The notes under the pieces were generated by a model. It was not told the origin of the DNA. It saw nothing but the letters and a program-made list of their open reading frames with translations, and searched no databases. DNA of 64,000 nt. It comes from Campylobacter sp. 2014D-0216. Lineage in GTDB: Bacteria; Campylobacterota; Campylobacteria; Campylobacterales; Campylobacteraceae. Below are positions 1-9,620 of the stretch, piece by piece; position 1 is the first letter of the stretch; each line of letters begins with the position of its first letter. A program made the position numbers and the translations under genes. The stretch lies in assembly GCF_014931215.1 (NCBI RefSeq), contig NZ_CP063089.1, positions 744,001 through 808,000 on the forward strand, in the 5' to 3' direction.

Positions 1-1
1 A

Positions 2-805
2 TACATTGGCGATAATGATCGTTTCTACACAGCAAATAAAATTATCAATTTTATTAATATTAATTTGATTATTTTGATTTTGCTTTTTGGTTATATAGAA
101 AACATTAGTTATTTAGTCACTGTGCTTGGTTTTGCTTCTGCTGGTTTGGCTATTGCGATGAAGGATATGTTTATGTCTATGCTTGGTTGGTGTGTGATAG
201 TCTTTGGTGGAAGTTTTAGAGTAGGCGATAGGGTGAGAGTTTTTCAAAACAATACGCATTATATTGGCGATATCATTGATATATCTTTTTTAAGGATTAC
301 ATTATATGAAGATATCTCTTTGCTTACATATACTGATAACCGAAGAAGTGGAAGGATTATTTTTATCCCAAATAATTTCATTTTTACTAATTTAATATCC
401 AATTACACTCACCATGGAATGAAAACCATATGGGATGGACTAGATATCACTTTAACATTTGATTCAAATCATCAAAAAGCTTTAGAGATTATAGAAGAAA
501 TTGTAGTAAAAGCTTCTAAAGGTTATACCAAAATTGCAAAAGAATCTATGAGCAAGCTTAGAAATGAATATAGCATTCGAAACCCTAAAGTTGAACCTAG
601 ATTTTTTACATTTTTAGAAGGTTATGGTATGAGAATTTCTGCATGGTATATGACTAATTCTTATGCGGCTTTAGTTTTAAGGAGTAATATAAGTAAAGAA
701 ATTATCAATGAATTTAACAAACATGATGATATTAAAATAGCTTATCCATCGCAAAATTTATACATGGCAAAACATGAATTTATAGAAAATAAGGAAAATA
801 TTTGA
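2..805 (+). CDS. MscS-family mechanosensitive ion channel (5' truncated by window)
   Basis: The reading frame is open from base 2, so the gene starts upstream of the window and about 267 C-terminal residues are seen. The visible part begins in the membrane region. A Gly/Ala-rich pore helix (GFASAGLAIAMKD) is followed by the beta-domain signature FRVGDRVRV and by FIPNNFIFTNLISN, which match the MscS TM3 and middle beta domain. The family releases solutes through the inner membrane during hypo-osmotic shock. The C-terminal alpha/beta part is longer than in the minimal MscS. The stop overlaps the mtaB start by 4 nt, so the two are probably cotranscribed. The family call is firm; the paralogue type is unknown. 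Confidence 0.85.
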   Translation, partial: YIGDNDRFYTANKIINFININLIILILLFGYIENISYLVTVLGFASAGLAIAMKDMFMSMLGWCVIVFGGSFRVGDRVRVFQNNTHYIGDIIDISFLRITLYEDISLLTYTDNRRSGRIIFIPNNFIFTNLISNYTHHGMKTIWDGLDITLTFDSNHQKALEIIEEIVVKASKGYTKIAKESMSKLRNEYSIRNPKVEPRFFTFLEGYGMRISAWYMTNSYAALVLRSNISKEIINEFNKHDDIKIAYPSQNLYMAKHEFIENKENI

Positions 806-2058
806 AAAAAAAAGTATATTTTAAAACTTTTGGTTGTAGGACAAATATCTATGATACGCAGTTATTAAAAACCTATATCAAAGATCATGAAATCACACAA
901 AATGAGCAAGAAGCGGATGTGATAGTGGTAAATTCTTGTACAGTTACTAATGGTGCTGATAGTGGGCTTAGAAGTTATATTAATGGTGTAAGAAAAAATG
1001 GAGTTAAAGTTATACTTACTGGATGTGGTGCGGTAAGTAAAGGGAAAGATTTTTTCGACAAAAAAGAAATTTTTGGAGTTTTAGGAGCTTCCAATAAAAA
1101 TAAAATTAATGAGTTGATTTCACAGGATAAGGCCTTTTATGAGCTTGGTAATTTACAATTTATTGATACAAAAATTGTAAGTAATTATGAAAATCATACT
1201 AAGGCATTTGTGAAAATTCAAGAAGGTTGCGATTTTGCTTGTAGTTATTGTATTATCCCAAGTGTTAGGGGAAAGTCAAGAAGCGTACCAAGTGAGGAAA
1301 TCGTAAAACAAATCAAGCTTTTAGCGCAAAATGGATACAGTGAAGTAGTTTTAACAGGTACTAATATAGGAAGTTATGGTTTAAAAGACAAAACAACACT
1401 TGGGAAACTACTACAAGATATAGGAAAAATCAACGGCATAAAAAGAGTAAGACTTGGGAGTTTAGAGCCTGCACAAATTGATGCGAGTTTTAAAGAAATT
1501 TTAGATGAACCGTGGCTTGAGAAGCATTTGCATATTGCTTTGCAACACACTCACGAAAAAATGCTACGCATTATGCGAAGAAGATCACACACACACAATG
1601 ATTTAGCATTGTTTAATGAATTAAGTCAAAAAGGCTTTGCTTTAGGAACAGACTTTATTGTAGGACACCCTGGCGAAAGTGAGTTGATATGGCAAGAAGC
1701 CTTGAAAAATTTTAAAGAATTTAAATTGACACATATTCATGCTTTTGTTTTTTCACCGCGTGATGGAACGCATTCTGCTTCAATGAATGAGAGAATTAAT
1801 GGCGATATAGCTAAAGAAAGACTCAATACTTTAAAAGATATTGTTGCAAAAAATAATTATGAGTTTAGAAAACAGCAAAAAAATAGCTTAGAGGTTTTAG
1901 TCGAAAGCAAGAAAGATGAATTTTATGAAGGTTATGATCAGTTTTTTAATAAAATCAAAATTGTAAGCAAAGAAGATATTGCTAAACAGTGGGTAAGTGT
2001 TGAAAATTACGAATGTAAAGAAGATTGTAATTATACAAGGTTAGGGGATGAAAAATAA
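802..2058 (+). CDS. mtaB: tRNA (t6A37) methylthiotransferase MtaB
   Basis: This radical-SAM methylthiotransferase of 418 residues thiomethylates N6-threonylcarbamoyl-adenosine 37 in ANN-decoding tRNAs. The N-terminal UPF0004 domain carries the three auxiliary-cluster cysteines at 12 (GCRTN), 46 (NSCTV) and 75 (TGCG). The radical-SAM cluster CDFACSYC lies at 143-150. The sequence GCRTN and the overall length fit MtaB better than MiaB or RimO. It starts with TTG overlapping the channel gene stop and ends 11 nt inside the following ATPase gene. Pathway partner TsaE is encoded at 49491. MtaB versus MiaB is inferred from motif flavour and from my recollection of the same gene order in C. jejuni. 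Confidence 0.85.
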   Translation: MKKKVYFKTFGCRTNIYDTQLLKTYIKDHEITQNEQEADVIVVNSCTVTNGADSGLRSYINGVRKNGVKVILTGCGAVSKGKDFFDKKEIFGVLGASNKNKINELISQDKAFYELGNLQFIDTKIVSNYENHTKAFVKIQEGCDFACSYCIIPSVRGKSRSVPSEEIVKQIKLLAQNGYSEVVLTGTNIGSYGLKDKTTLGKLLQDIGKINGIKRVRLGSLEPAQIDASFKEILDEPWLEKHLHIALQHTHEKMLRIMRRRSHTHNDLALFNELSQKGFALGTDFIVGHPGESELIWQEALKNFKEFKLTHIHAFVFSPRDGTHSASMNERINGDIAKERLNTLKDIVAKNNYEFRKQQKNSLEVLVESKKDEFYEGYDQFFNKIKIVSKEDIAKQWVSVENYECKEDCNYTRLGDEK

Positions 2059-3646
2059 AAAAATTATCTTAGCTTCGTTTTTATTACTTTGTGTTTTTGT
2101 GGTGGTTGCGTTGATAAAAAATCAACCTGATTACATTAGCAAGGCAGCTTATGAGGAGCTTTTGGGGCAAAATTTAATTGAAAATGTCATCATAGAAAAT
2201 AACGAAGTACTATTAAAAACCAAAGAAGGGAATTTTTTAATCGCCAAAGAACTTGTAGACTTAAATACTTTGTGGCAAAAAACTCCTATTGAGCATGCTA
2301 AAGATTATAATACCAGTGAAATAGTTTTAATTGTTATTTTACTTGTTTTTTTAGTAAGTTATGTATTGTTTTTAAATAAGAGAAATAAAGACAGACAAAA
2401 TTTACTTTCTTTGGAAAAAAATATTTTAGAAAAAACTGAACAAAATACCACTATACAAGATGTAGTTAGCGAAGTGAAATTTAAAGATGTAGCCGGAGTG
2501 GATGAAGCCAAAGTAGAGCTTTTGGAAATTGTTGATTTTTTAAAAAATCCTCAAAAATATAAAGATTTTGGTGTAAAAATGCCAAAAGGCGTTTTGTTGG
2601 TAGGGCCTCCTGGTGTGGGCAAAACTCTAATCGCTAAAGCAGTAGCCGGTGAAGCAGGGGTACCGTTTTTTTATCAAAGTGGGGCTAGTTTTGTAGAAAT
2701 TTATGTAGGTATGGGTGCAAAAAGAGTAAGAGAGCTTTTTTTAAAAGCTAAATCAAAAGCACCTAGTATTATTTTTATAGATGAAATTGATGCAGTTGGT
2801 AAAAGTAGGGGAGATTTTTCAAATGTAGAAAGAGATAATACTCTAAATCAGCTTTTGACACAAATGGATGGTTTTGAAGATAATAGTGGCGTGATAGTGA
2901 TGGCTGCAACTAATAAAATCGACCTTATGGATAGTGCTTTGTTAAGATCAGGACGCTTTGATAGGAGAATTTTCATATCTTTGCCAGATTTTAAAGACAG
3001 AATGCATATTTTGCAAAATTATATGAAAGCAAAAAAATCAAGTGTAGAATTAGAAAAAATTGCAAAAGCAAGCGTGGGTTTTAGTGGAGCGGCTTTAGAA
3101 ACTTTGGTAAATGAAGCAGCGATTAATGCTATAAGGCGAAAATCTGATATGATTGAAGAAAATGATTTTTTTGCAGTACTTAATAAAGTTTTAATGGGTA
3201 AAAAAAAGATTTTTTCTTTAAGTGATAAAGAAAGAAAAATTCAAGCTACATATCAAGCAGCTAAAGCCTTGAGTGCTTTTTATTTTGATGTGAAATTTGA
3301 AAAGATTACTTTGATTGAAGATAGATTTAAAGAATATGAAAATACGATTAAGTCAAAATCAGAATTGCTAAATAAAATCAAAGTTTTTTTAGCAGGATCT
3401 GTTGCGATGGAACTTATTTTTAATGAAAGCTATACTAATGCTCAAAGTGATCTTTTAAAAGCTAAAGAGTTGTTTGGTTATATGGAAAGTTTTGCAATGG
3501 CAAATGAAGGTTTATTGCAAGAGCAAAAACAAGAAGTAAAAGAGTTTTTGGAGTTAATGAAAGAAAAAGTAGTGAAATTAGCCAATATGCTTTTAGAAAA
3601 TGAAAAGATAGAAAAACAAGATATAGAAAAAATTATAATGGAGTAA
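2048..3646 (+). CDS. FtsH-like membrane AAA+ ATPase lacking the protease motif
   Basis: The 532-residue protein has the full FtsH plan: TM helix 6-23, a short periplasmic part, TM helix 91-109, then an AAA+ module with Walker A GPPGVGKT (186-193), Walker B IIFIDEID (241-248) and the second region of homology ending RSGRFDR (300-306). An FtsH peptidase-like helical domain follows, but where FtsH has the zinc motif HEAGH this protein reads YQAAKA (402-407), so both zinc histidines and the catalytic Glu are gone. It is likely a membrane unfoldase or scaffold, not a protease. It overlaps mtaB by 11 nt and lies 3 nt before mogA. Canonical FtsH is not in this window. The ATPase call is firm; the cellular role is unknown. 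Confidence 0.85.
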   Translation: MKNKKIILASFLLLCVFVVVALIKNQPDYISKAAYEELLGQNLIENVIIENNEVLLKTKEGNFLIAKELVDLNTLWQKTPIEHAKDYNTSEIVLIVILLVFLVSYVLFLNKRNKDRQNLLSLEKNILEKTEQNTTIQDVVSEVKFKDVAGVDEAKVELLEIVDFLKNPQKYKDFGVKMPKGVLLVGPPGVGKTLIAKAVAGEAGVPFFYQSGASFVEIYVGMGAKRVRELFLKAKSKAPSIIFIDEIDAVGKSRGDFSNVERDNTLNQLLTQMDGFEDNSGVIVMAATNKIDLMDSALLRSGRFDRRIFISLPDFKDRMHILQNYMKAKKSSVELEKIAKASVGFSGAALETLVNEAAINAIRRKSDMIEENDFFAVLNKVLMGKKKIFSLSDKERKIQATYQAAKALSAFYFDVKFEKITLIEDRFKEYENTIKSKSELLNKIKVFLAGSVAMELIFNESYTNAQSDLLKAKELFGYMESFAMANEGLLQEQKQEVKEFLELMKEKVVKLANMLLENEKIEKQDIEKIIME

Positions 3647-3649
3647 ACA

Positions 3650-4177
3650 ATGGTAAAAATAGGAATTTTAGTACTTTCAGATAGGGCAAGTAGTGGAGTT
3701 TATGAAGATAAATCCGGTATAGAGATAGAAAAAATTTTAAACTCATATATTAAGAATGAAAAAGAATTTTTTTATGAATTAATTCCAGATGAATATGAAC
3801 TTATTATAGAAAAATTAAACTATTTAGCAGACGATGTAAAATGTGATTTGGTATTTACCACCGGGGGCACGGGTCCTGCTTTGCGTGATGTGACACCAGA
3901 GGCAACTGAGATAGTGTGCGATAAAATGCTTCCAGGTTTTGGTGAATTAATGCGTGCTAAAAGCTTAGAGTATGTTCCAACAGCTATACTTTCAAGACAA
4001 AGTGCAGGGGTTAAAGGAAAAACACTGATAGTAAATTTACCAGGAAATCCAAAAGCTATAAGAGAGTGCTTGGAGCCAGTTTTTCCTGCGATACCTTATT
4101 GTGTTGATTTAATAGGTGGGGCTTATATTGAAAATAACGAAGAGGTTATTTCGGTTTTTAGACCAAAGAAAAAGTAA
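3650..4177 (+). CDS. mog: Molybdopterin adenylyltransferase MogA/MoaB family
   Basis: The 175-residue protein activates molybdopterin by adenylation before molybdenum insertion by MoeA. The MoCF-biosynthesis signature TTGGTG lies at 70-75, followed by RDVTPEAT and later by NLPGNPKA, both typical of MogA. The ATG lies 3 nt after the FtsH-like gene, so it is probably the last gene of that operon. MoeA and MobB, partners in molybdenum cofactor and MGD synthesis, are encoded elsewhere in the window (36603 and 23209). The stop codon lies inside a perfect hairpin shared with the convergent rhodanese gene. Confidence 0.9.
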   Translation: MVKIGILVLSDRASSGVYEDKSGIEIEKILNSYIKNEKEFFYELIPDEYELIIEKLNYLADDVKCDLVFTTGGTGPALRDVTPEATEIVCDKMLPGFGELMRAKSLEYVPTAILSRQSAGVKGKTLIVNLPGNPKAIRECLEPVFPAIPYCVDLIGGAYIENNEEVISVFRPKKK

Positions 4178-4197
4178 GTCTTTTTGAGACTTACTTT
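4171..4197. terminator. Bidirectional hairpin between mog and the rhodanese operon
   Basis: A perfect 11-bp inverted repeat (AAAGTAAGTCT / AGACTTACTTT) with a 5-nt loop TTTTG. A-rich sequence on the left and T-rich sequence on the right of the top strand allow termination in both directions. Both convergent stop codons (4175-4177 on + and 4191-4193 on -) lie inside the stem. Confidence 0.75.
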
Positions 4198-4565
4198 GTA
4201 GTTTGATAGCCTTGTGATAAAAGGGCATTCATGCCACCTTGTAGGTTTATCACTTCTATACCGTTTTGACTTAATAACGCTGAGGCTTTAGCGCTTCTTG
4301 CTCCACTTTTGCATACCAAAGCAATAGGCTTTGTGCTTTTTAATTTTTTAATTTCTTGTAAGAAATTTTCATTTAAGGTGCCATCTTCTTTATAAAAGCT
4401 GATTTTAGCTGCATTTTTAATTATACCTGTATAATCCCATTCTTTTGGTGTTCTAATGTCAACTACTTGGTAATTTTTTAAAATATCAGCATTGATGTTT
4501 ATGTTTTTAACTTCTGCAAAAGCAATGCTAATACATGCTATGAGAGTAAAAAATATTTTTTTCAC
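4191..4565 (-). CDS. Periplasmic single-domain rhodanese
   Basis: This 124-residue rhodanese-like protein has a signal peptide of about 17 residues ending AFA before EVKN, so it is probably exported. The rhodanese fold is shown by VVDIRTPKEW (34-43) and the active loop CKSGARS with catalytic Cys85. Members transfer sulfane sulfur or carry persulfide. It sits one nucleotide after a cytoplasmic paralogue (4567-4902) with the same layout. Both lie at the end of the operon behind htpG. The periplasmic substrate is unknown. Confidence 0.85.
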   Translation of the reverse strand: MKKIFFTLIACISIAFAEVKNININADILKNYQVVDIRTPKEWDYTGIIKNAAKISFYKEDGTLNENFLQEIKKLKSTKPIALVCKSGARSAKASALLSQNGIEVINLQGGMNALLSQGYQTTK

Positions 4566-4566
4566 T

Positions 4567-4902
4567 TTAAATATCCTTTTTTACTGCTTCATAGCCTTGC
4601 GCTAAAAGCGACACCATGCCACCATCAAGATTGACACATTCTATACCTAAAGCATCTTCAATCATAATAGCGGTGTGTCTACTTCTTGATCCTGTAGCAC
4701 ATACAAAAGCGATGTTTTTATTTTGATAATCTATTCTTGATTGAAATTCTTGTATGAAATTTTCATTCATAAAGCCATTGTCATCACAAAGTGCGATTAA
4801 TTCTGCTTCTTCTATTACACCGCTTCTCCACTCACTCGGAGTTCTTACATCTATAATGCAATACTCTTTTAAAATATCTTTAGAAATTGCAATATTTTTC
4901 AT
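4567..4902 (-). CDS. Cytoplasmic single-domain rhodanese
   Basis: The 111-residue protein has no signal peptide. It shows [11 protein letters not shown] (15-25) and the active loop CATGSRS with Cys68, so the catalytic cysteine is present. It is a paralogue of the exported protein at 4191-4565, sharing the element (D/E)[11 protein letters not shown] / DGTLNENFLQE before the active loop. The ATG overlaps the htpG stop by 4 nt, which suggests translational coupling. A sulfur-relay role is likely from the family; the acceptor is not evident. Confidence 0.85.
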   Translation of the reverse strand: MKNIAISKDILKEYCIIDVRTPSEWRSGVIEEAELIALCDDNGFMNENFIQEFQSRIDYQNKNIAFVCATGSRSRHTAIMIEDALGIECVNLDGGMVSLLAQGYEAVKKDI

Positions 4903-6728
4903 TTTTCTAAAGCCTTAGAAATGATAGTGTTTAACGCATTATTAAATTCGCTAGGATTATCTATACCCATACCTTCGCTTAATTTAGCCATATTTAAAAG
5001 AATGTGTGCCATTTCGCTAGCAAGTGAGTCATTGTCTTTTAAGGCTTTTAAAATTGCATGATTAGGATTGATTTCAAGTATAGGTTTTACTTGTTGTTCT
5101 TGACCCATTTGTTTAAGAATTTGTTGCATAGCAAAATCTGGTTTATTTTGATCATAAACAATATAACTTGGACTATTAGAAAGTCTTTGACTTAATTTAA
5201 CTTCTTCCACTTCATCTTTTAAAACTTCTTTAATTTTAATGAGTAAAGGTGCAAATTCAGCCTTTTGCTCCTCGCTTGTTTCTTCACTTGCTAAGTGATT
5301 AATAGCACTAAATTTTAAACCTTCAAATTCATTCATCATAGGCATAACTATGGTGTCGATTTCTTCATCAAGCAATAAAACATTGATATTTTTTTGTTTA
5401 TAGCTTTCAAGTAATGGAGAGTTTCTTAATAATTTTTCATTTTTACCGCTAATGTAAAAAATTTCATTTTGACCTTCAGCTAAATTTTGTTTGTACTCTT
5501 CAAGATCGATTAATTCTTCTTTGTTTGAGTTTTTAAAATATAAAAGTTTAGCAATTGCGTCTTTGTTTTCACCAAAACCATATAAACCTTCTTTTAAAAC
5601 TTTTCCAAAATTTTCATGGAATTTAAGATAATTTTCTTTGTCTTTGTCTTTAAATTTCTTAAGTTCTGCTAGGATTTTTTTAACACTTGCTTCTTGGACG
5701 CTTTTCAAAATTCTATTTTCTTGTAAAATTTCACGACTAACATTAAGCGGTAAATCCTCTACATCAATAATACCACGTACAAATCTTAGGTAAGTTGGTA
5801 GCAATTCCTTATCATCATCGCTGATAAATACGCGTTTTACATATAGTTTTAAACCGCTTTTATAATCCACTCTATAGAGGTCAAATGGAGCTTGTGCAGG
5901 TATAAAAAATAAAGAATTATACTCTATAGAACCTTCAGCTTTTGTATGAATATAAAGCATAGGTTTATTTGAATCATGGAAATTTTGCTCATAAAATCTT
6001 TCATAATCTTGTGCTTTTAAATTTGCTTTGTTTTGTCTCCATAAAGCACTTGCGGTATTGATTTGAGTATTTTTTAATTCTTTTTTAGGTTCTTTTTCGC
6101 CTTCTTCTAATGGTAAATACTCTTCTTTCTCCATAAAAATAGGAAATTGAATATGGTTAGAGTATTTTTCTACTATACTTTCAATGCGATAAGAATTTAA
6201 AAATTCCTCATCTTTTAGATGTAAAGTAATACAAGTACCTTGTTCATCTTTTTTTGCTTCTTCGATTTCATAGCCACTTGCATCAGAAGTCCAAAGATAA
6301 GCTTGCTCTTCTAAAGCTTTTTTGCTCAAAACTTCTATTTTAGAAGCTACCATAAAAGCAGAGTAAAAACCTACGCCAAATTGACCTATTAGTTGTGAAT
6401 CTTTTTTTGCATCACCGCTTAAATTTTCTAAAAAGCTTTTTGTACCACTTTTAGCAATAGTTCCAAGATGATTGATTAAATCTTCCTTGTTCATACCTAT
6501 ACCATTATCACTAATGGTTAGAGTTTTTGCTTCTTGGTTGAAATTGATTTGAATTTTTGGTTCAAATTTTAAATTTTTATATGCATCATCACTGACGCTT
6601 AAATAGCTTAGTTTATCAAGCGCATCACTTGCATTTGAAATCAGTTCTCTTAAAAAAATTTCTTTGTTTGAATACAAAGAATGTATCATTAATTGTAAAA
6701 GTTGATTAACTTCGGTTTGAAATTGCAT
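4899..6728 (-). CDS. htpG: Hsp90-family chaperone HtpG
   Basis: This cytosolic ATP-dependent chaperone has 609 residues, close to the bacterial Hsp90 norm. The GHKL ATPase motifs are clear: [12 protein letters not shown] near residue 30, DNGIGMN near 75 and GQFGVGFYS near 115. The middle-domain motif [12 protein letters not shown] is present, with its arginine. The start ATG has AGGAG 6 nt upstream. It lies 10 nt after crcB in a long minus-strand operon, so heat-shock control would have to come from the operon promoter or an internal one; I see no HspR-type repeat in the 10-nt gap. Confidence 0.97.
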   Translation of the reverse strand: MQFQTEVNQLLQLMIHSLYSNKEIFLRELISNASDALDKLSYLSVSDDAYKNLKFEPKIQINFNQEAKTLTISDNGIGMNKEDLINHLGTIAKSGTKSFLENLSGDAKKDSQLIGQFGVGFYSAFMVASKIEVLSKKALEEQAYLWTSDASGYEIEEAKKDEQGTCITLHLKDEEFLNSYRIESIVEKYSNHIQFPIFMEKEEYLPLEEGEKEPKKELKNTQINTASALWRQNKANLKAQDYERFYEQNFHDSNKPMLYIHTKAEGSIEYNSLFFIPAQAPFDLYRVDYKSGLKLYVKRVFISDDDKELLPTYLRFVRGIIDVEDLPLNVSREILQENRILKSVQEASVKKILAELKKFKDKDKENYLKFHENFGKVLKEGLYGFGENKDAIAKLLYFKNSNKEELIDLEEYKQNLAEGQNEIFYISGKNEKLLRNSPLLESYKQKNINVLLLDEEIDTIVMPMMNEFEGLKFSAINHLASEETSEEQKAEFAPLLIKIKEVLKDEVEEVKLSQRLSNSPSYIVYDQNKPDFAMQQILKQMGQEQQVKPILEINPNHAILKALKDNDSLASEMAHILLNMAKLSEGMGIDNPSEFNNALNTIISKALEK

Positions 6729-6738
6729 TATATCTCCT

Positions 6739-7107
6739 TTATTTAAAAATTAAAAAGCCAAGCCATACAGCTAAAAGGCAAAGACCTATGTTTAACACAA
6801 CATTTAATACAAAATGTAAATAATCCCCACTTTGTAAAAAAAGTAAATTTTCATAAGAAAAAGTAGAAAAAGTTGTAAAAGCACCCATAAAACCTGTACT
6901 TAAAAAACTTTTAGTGTGGATGTTAATGCCTTTTGAATTAGCATAAGAAAAAAACAATCCTATTAAAAATGAACCTATGATATTAACCATTAAAGTGCCA
7001 TAGGGAAAGTTGTGTGGAATGATTTTATTGAAGAAATTACTAGTTAGCATTCTTGCAATTGCTCCTAAAAATCCTCCTAAGCCCACTGCTAAGATTGTCG
7101 TGATCAA
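6739..7107 (-). CDS. crcB: Fluoride channel CrcB/Fluc
   Basis: The 122-residue protein has four hydrophobic segments and the family hallmarks: GGFLGAIAR (11-19), pore Asn in VNIIGSF (41-47) and the phenylalanine track TTFSTFSYE (78-86). Fluc channels work as antiparallel dimers in the inner membrane and export fluoride passively. A single full-length gene implies a homodimer. It overlaps plsC by 4 nt. No fluoride riboswitch can be placed upstream, because the preceding DNA is coding. Confidence 0.93.
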   Translation of the reverse strand: MITTILAVGLGGFLGAIARMLTSNFFNKIIPHNFPYGTLMVNIIGSFLIGLFFSYANSKGINIHTKSFLSTGFMGAFTTFSTFSYENLLFLQSGDYLHFVLNVVLNIGLCLLAVWLGFLIFK

Positions 7108-7793
7108 TTTTGCAACCTTTCTTTATCTAATACAGCCTGCATGTCTTTTCTAGTTTGTTCAAGCCAATTTTCTTTGCTAGTATCTACAAGGTCAAGAAAA
7201 ACAACTTTTAAAACCCCACTATTGGCACTAAAACTTTGGGTATCTAGAATTTTAGCTGAATCAACAATCACTACGGGTTGAACTTTTAAATTCAGTTTTT
7301 CACTTAAAATTTTAGCTCCAACTTTAAATTTTAAAAGTTGTGGTGTTTTTGATCTTGTACCTTCTGGGAATATAGCTAAAATTCTATCTTCATTAAGTCT
7401 TTCTTTAGCTTCTTTTAAAAGCTTTACTAAACCTTTAGGACTTCTATCAATACAAATGATTTTGGGTTTTTTAATTAAAGTTTTAAAGATAGGAAGCTCT
7501 CCTAATTCTTTTTTAGCTATCCAAGAAATATTTCTAGGACTTAAATCTTCCAAAGCAACGATATCTAGCATACTTTGGTGGTTAATAAGAAGCAAATTAG
7601 CCTGCGGGTGCATTGATCCTTGAGTTTGAATTTGATAGTTTATAATGTATTTTTGTAGCTTCGCCCAAGTTTTTCTAAGTTTCCAAATTTTTTCTTGAGA
7701 ATGCATTAACAAAAATGCTATACATAAAAAAATGATAGAAAAAATAAATTCTATCCAAAAAATTAAAGCCTTAAATCTTTGATAAATTTTCAC
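7104..7793 (-). CDS. plsC: 1-acyl-sn-glycerol-3-phosphate acyltransferase
   Basis: The 229-residue protein converts lysophosphatidic acid to phosphatidic acid at the inner membrane. One N-terminal TM segment (about 10-30) precedes the acyltransferase motifs NHQSMLD (71-77, the HX4D catalytic pair) and FPEGTRS (142-148, glycerophosphate binding). It overlaps the preceding gene by 23 nt and crcB by 4 nt. The C-terminal PVVIVDS motif also fits the family. Confidence 0.93.
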   Translation of the reverse strand: MKIYQRFKALIFWIEFIFSIIFLCIAFLLMHSQEKIWKLRKTWAKLQKYIINYQIQTQGSMHPQANLLLINHQSMLDIVALEDLSPRNISWIAKKELGELPIFKTLIKKPKIICIDRSPKGLVKLLKEAKERLNEDRILAIFPEGTRSKTPQLLKFKVGAKILSEKLNLKVQPVVIVDSAKILDTQSFSANSGVLKVVFLDLVDTSKENWLEQTRKDMQAVLDKERLQN

Positions 7794-8976
7794 TTTTAAC
7801 CCAGCCTATTTTTCCATTTTTAAATAAAATTTTTCGGTATTCATTTCTTGAGTCGAGTACTTCTACTTCTTGATTGTATTTGCCTGAATAAAAATGCGTT
7901 GAATTAAGCGTTGGTAATAGCTGCACCTTGCTTTCTGCTTGTAATACTGCTTTGTAAATGTTATTTTGTGCTAAAAAACTTGCAATTAAAGCTAGTATAG
8001 TTAAGCCTAAAGCCACATAGCTTTTTTTGAAAACAAACCATAAAGCAAAAATACCACTTAAACTCCATAAAATTACTTGTTTATAAAAGTTAAAATCATT
8101 AGTTTTTGGATTTAAATCACTTTGTGTGCTAATGCTATCTTCTTTTAGTTCTATTTTTAAAGAAAAATCTTTTAGTTCTTTAGAATTTAAATTAAAATAA
8201 GAAAAATCAAAACGAGTTTTACTTTTATCTAAGATGGCATAGTAAAAACCACTTTGCTTTTCAAAATCTCCTTTGATAGCTTCTACACCTTGTTTTTGTA
8301 TGTCTTTGATATTAAAACTTGCTAGATTGGTATTTTCCCCCACAAGCTCTATAAATAAAATCATATTATCATTGTCAAAATTACTTGCTTTAATCTGTTT
8401 TACTTCAAGATTGCTTGCAACAATATGAGAATATTTATTTGAAGGAGCATCAATTTTAATAAATTTAATAGGTTTGATAATCAAAGAAGAACTTTGGAAA
8501 ATATAATCATTCCTACTCAAAGAAACAATGATTTTGTTTAAATTAGCATTGAGGCTTTTAGCTTCAAACCATAATTTTGTATGGTATGAATTTGCTTTTT
8601 GCTCCCAAATAGGATTAGGATTAATCCAAAGCATATCTTCATTTTTTTCAAAGCTTACATTCAAATCAAAGCTTGCATTGGTTGTGGTAATTACCTCAAG
8701 GTCTATTGCAAAAGCTTGATCAATATAAGCTTCTTCAACATAATCTTTTGCGTTTAATACTAGTGATCCTTGAGGGATAAACTTTTCCTCGCTAACTTTA
8801 TTTTCATAGTTATTCTCATCACTAGGTGCAATAGTATTATAAATTTGCTTAGCTTGATCATCAAGCATATTATAGTTTTTTTCTAAGGTTTCATAATCTT
8901 GAAAAACACTATTTTCTTGAGCATAAAGATGAAGAGTAAGTAAAAATATACAAAAAACTTTGAAGGTTTTTAGCAA
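7771..8976 (-). CDS. Exported membrane-anchored protein with C-terminal SH3-like domain
   Basis: I do not recognise a named family for the whole 401-residue protein. It has a signal peptide (about 1-19), then about 270 residues of mostly beta-type sequence, then a hydrophobic hairpin at about 301-340. A final SH3b-like segment contains VEVLDSRNEYRKILFKNGKIGWV. The plan of exported beta domains, TM anchor and SH3 tail resembles aerotolerance BatD/BatE-type proteins, but I cannot show homology. It overlaps purQ by 7 nt and plsC by 23 nt. A role in envelope protein interaction is a guess. Confidence 0.6.
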   Translation of the reverse strand: MLKTFKVFCIFLLTLHLYAQENSVFQDYETLEKNYNMLDDQAKQIYNTIAPSDENNYENKVSEEKFIPQGSLVLNAKDYVEEAYIDQAFAIDLEVITTTNASFDLNVSFEKNEDMLWINPNPIWEQKANSYHTKLWFEAKSLNANLNKIIVSLSRNDYIFQSSSLIIKPIKFIKIDAPSNKYSHIVASNLEVKQIKASNFDNDNMILFIELVGENTNLASFNIKDIQKQGVEAIKGDFEKQSGFYYAILDKSKTRFDFSYFNLNSKELKDFSLKIELKEDSISTQSDLNPKTNDFNFYKQVILWSLSGIFALWFVFKKSYVALGLTILALIASFLAQNNIYKAVLQAESKVQLLPTLNSTHFYSGKYNQEVEVLDSRNEYRKILFKNGKIGWVKSENLSKI

Positions 8977-9620
8977 TTTAAAAATCCTTCAAACATTTTA
9001 AGTCCTACTTTTGATCCTAGTATTTCATCGCACATTCTTTCAGGGTGTGGCATTAATCCAAATACTTTTTTATTTTCATCACAAATTCCAGCTATATCGT
9101 TCAAAGAGCCATTTGGGTTGTTTACATATCGTAGTAAAATCATATCTTTATCTTCTAGCATTTTGATACCATCTTCGCTATTAAAGTAGTTTCCTTCACC
9201 ATGTGCAATAGGAAGTTCTATGATATCATTTTTTTGAAAATTCTTTAAAAAAACATTTTGGTTTGAGACTACTTGTAATTTTTGCATTTTAGAAACAAAA
9301 CTTAAGCTATTGTTGTGCTTCATAGCTCCTTTTAAAAGCCCAAGTTCAAGTAAAATTTGAAAACCATTGCATATCCCTAAGACATATCCGCCTTTTTGCA
9401 CATGTTCTTTTAGTGTTTTCATAGCAGGAGCAAGTTTTGCAATAGCTGCGCATCTTAAGTAATCTCCGTAAGAAAATCCACCTGGTAAGACAATTAAATC
9501 TGCGTTAAAATCCTGTCTTTCATGCCAAATGATTTCAGTTTGAGCACCTAGCTTTTCAAAAGCATAAGCTGTATCAAATTCACAGTTGGTTCCAGGAAAA
9601 CGAATGATAGCTACTTTCAT
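8970..9620 (-). CDS. purQ: Phosphoribosylformylglycinamidine synthase glutaminase subunit
   Basis: The 216-residue class I glutamine amidotransferase supplies ammonia to the PurL synthase in step four of purine synthesis. The nucleophile elbow GICNGFQ has Cys84, and the His-Glu pair lies in MPHPERM (His192, Glu194). A separate small PurS is encoded just upstream with a 4-nt overlap, so this organism uses the three-part PurLQS complex. PurL itself is outside the window. Confidence 0.97.
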   Translation of the reverse strand: MKVAIIRFPGTNCEFDTAYAFEKLGAQTEIIWHERQDFNADLIVLPGGFSYGDYLRCAAIAKLAPAMKTLKEHVQKGGYVLGICNGFQILLELGLLKGAMKHNNSLSFVSKMQKLQVVSNQNVFLKNFQKNDIIELPIAHGEGNYFNSEDGIKMLEDKDMILLRYVNNPNGSLNDIAGICDENKKVFGLMPHPERMCDEILGSKVGLKMFEGFLNC

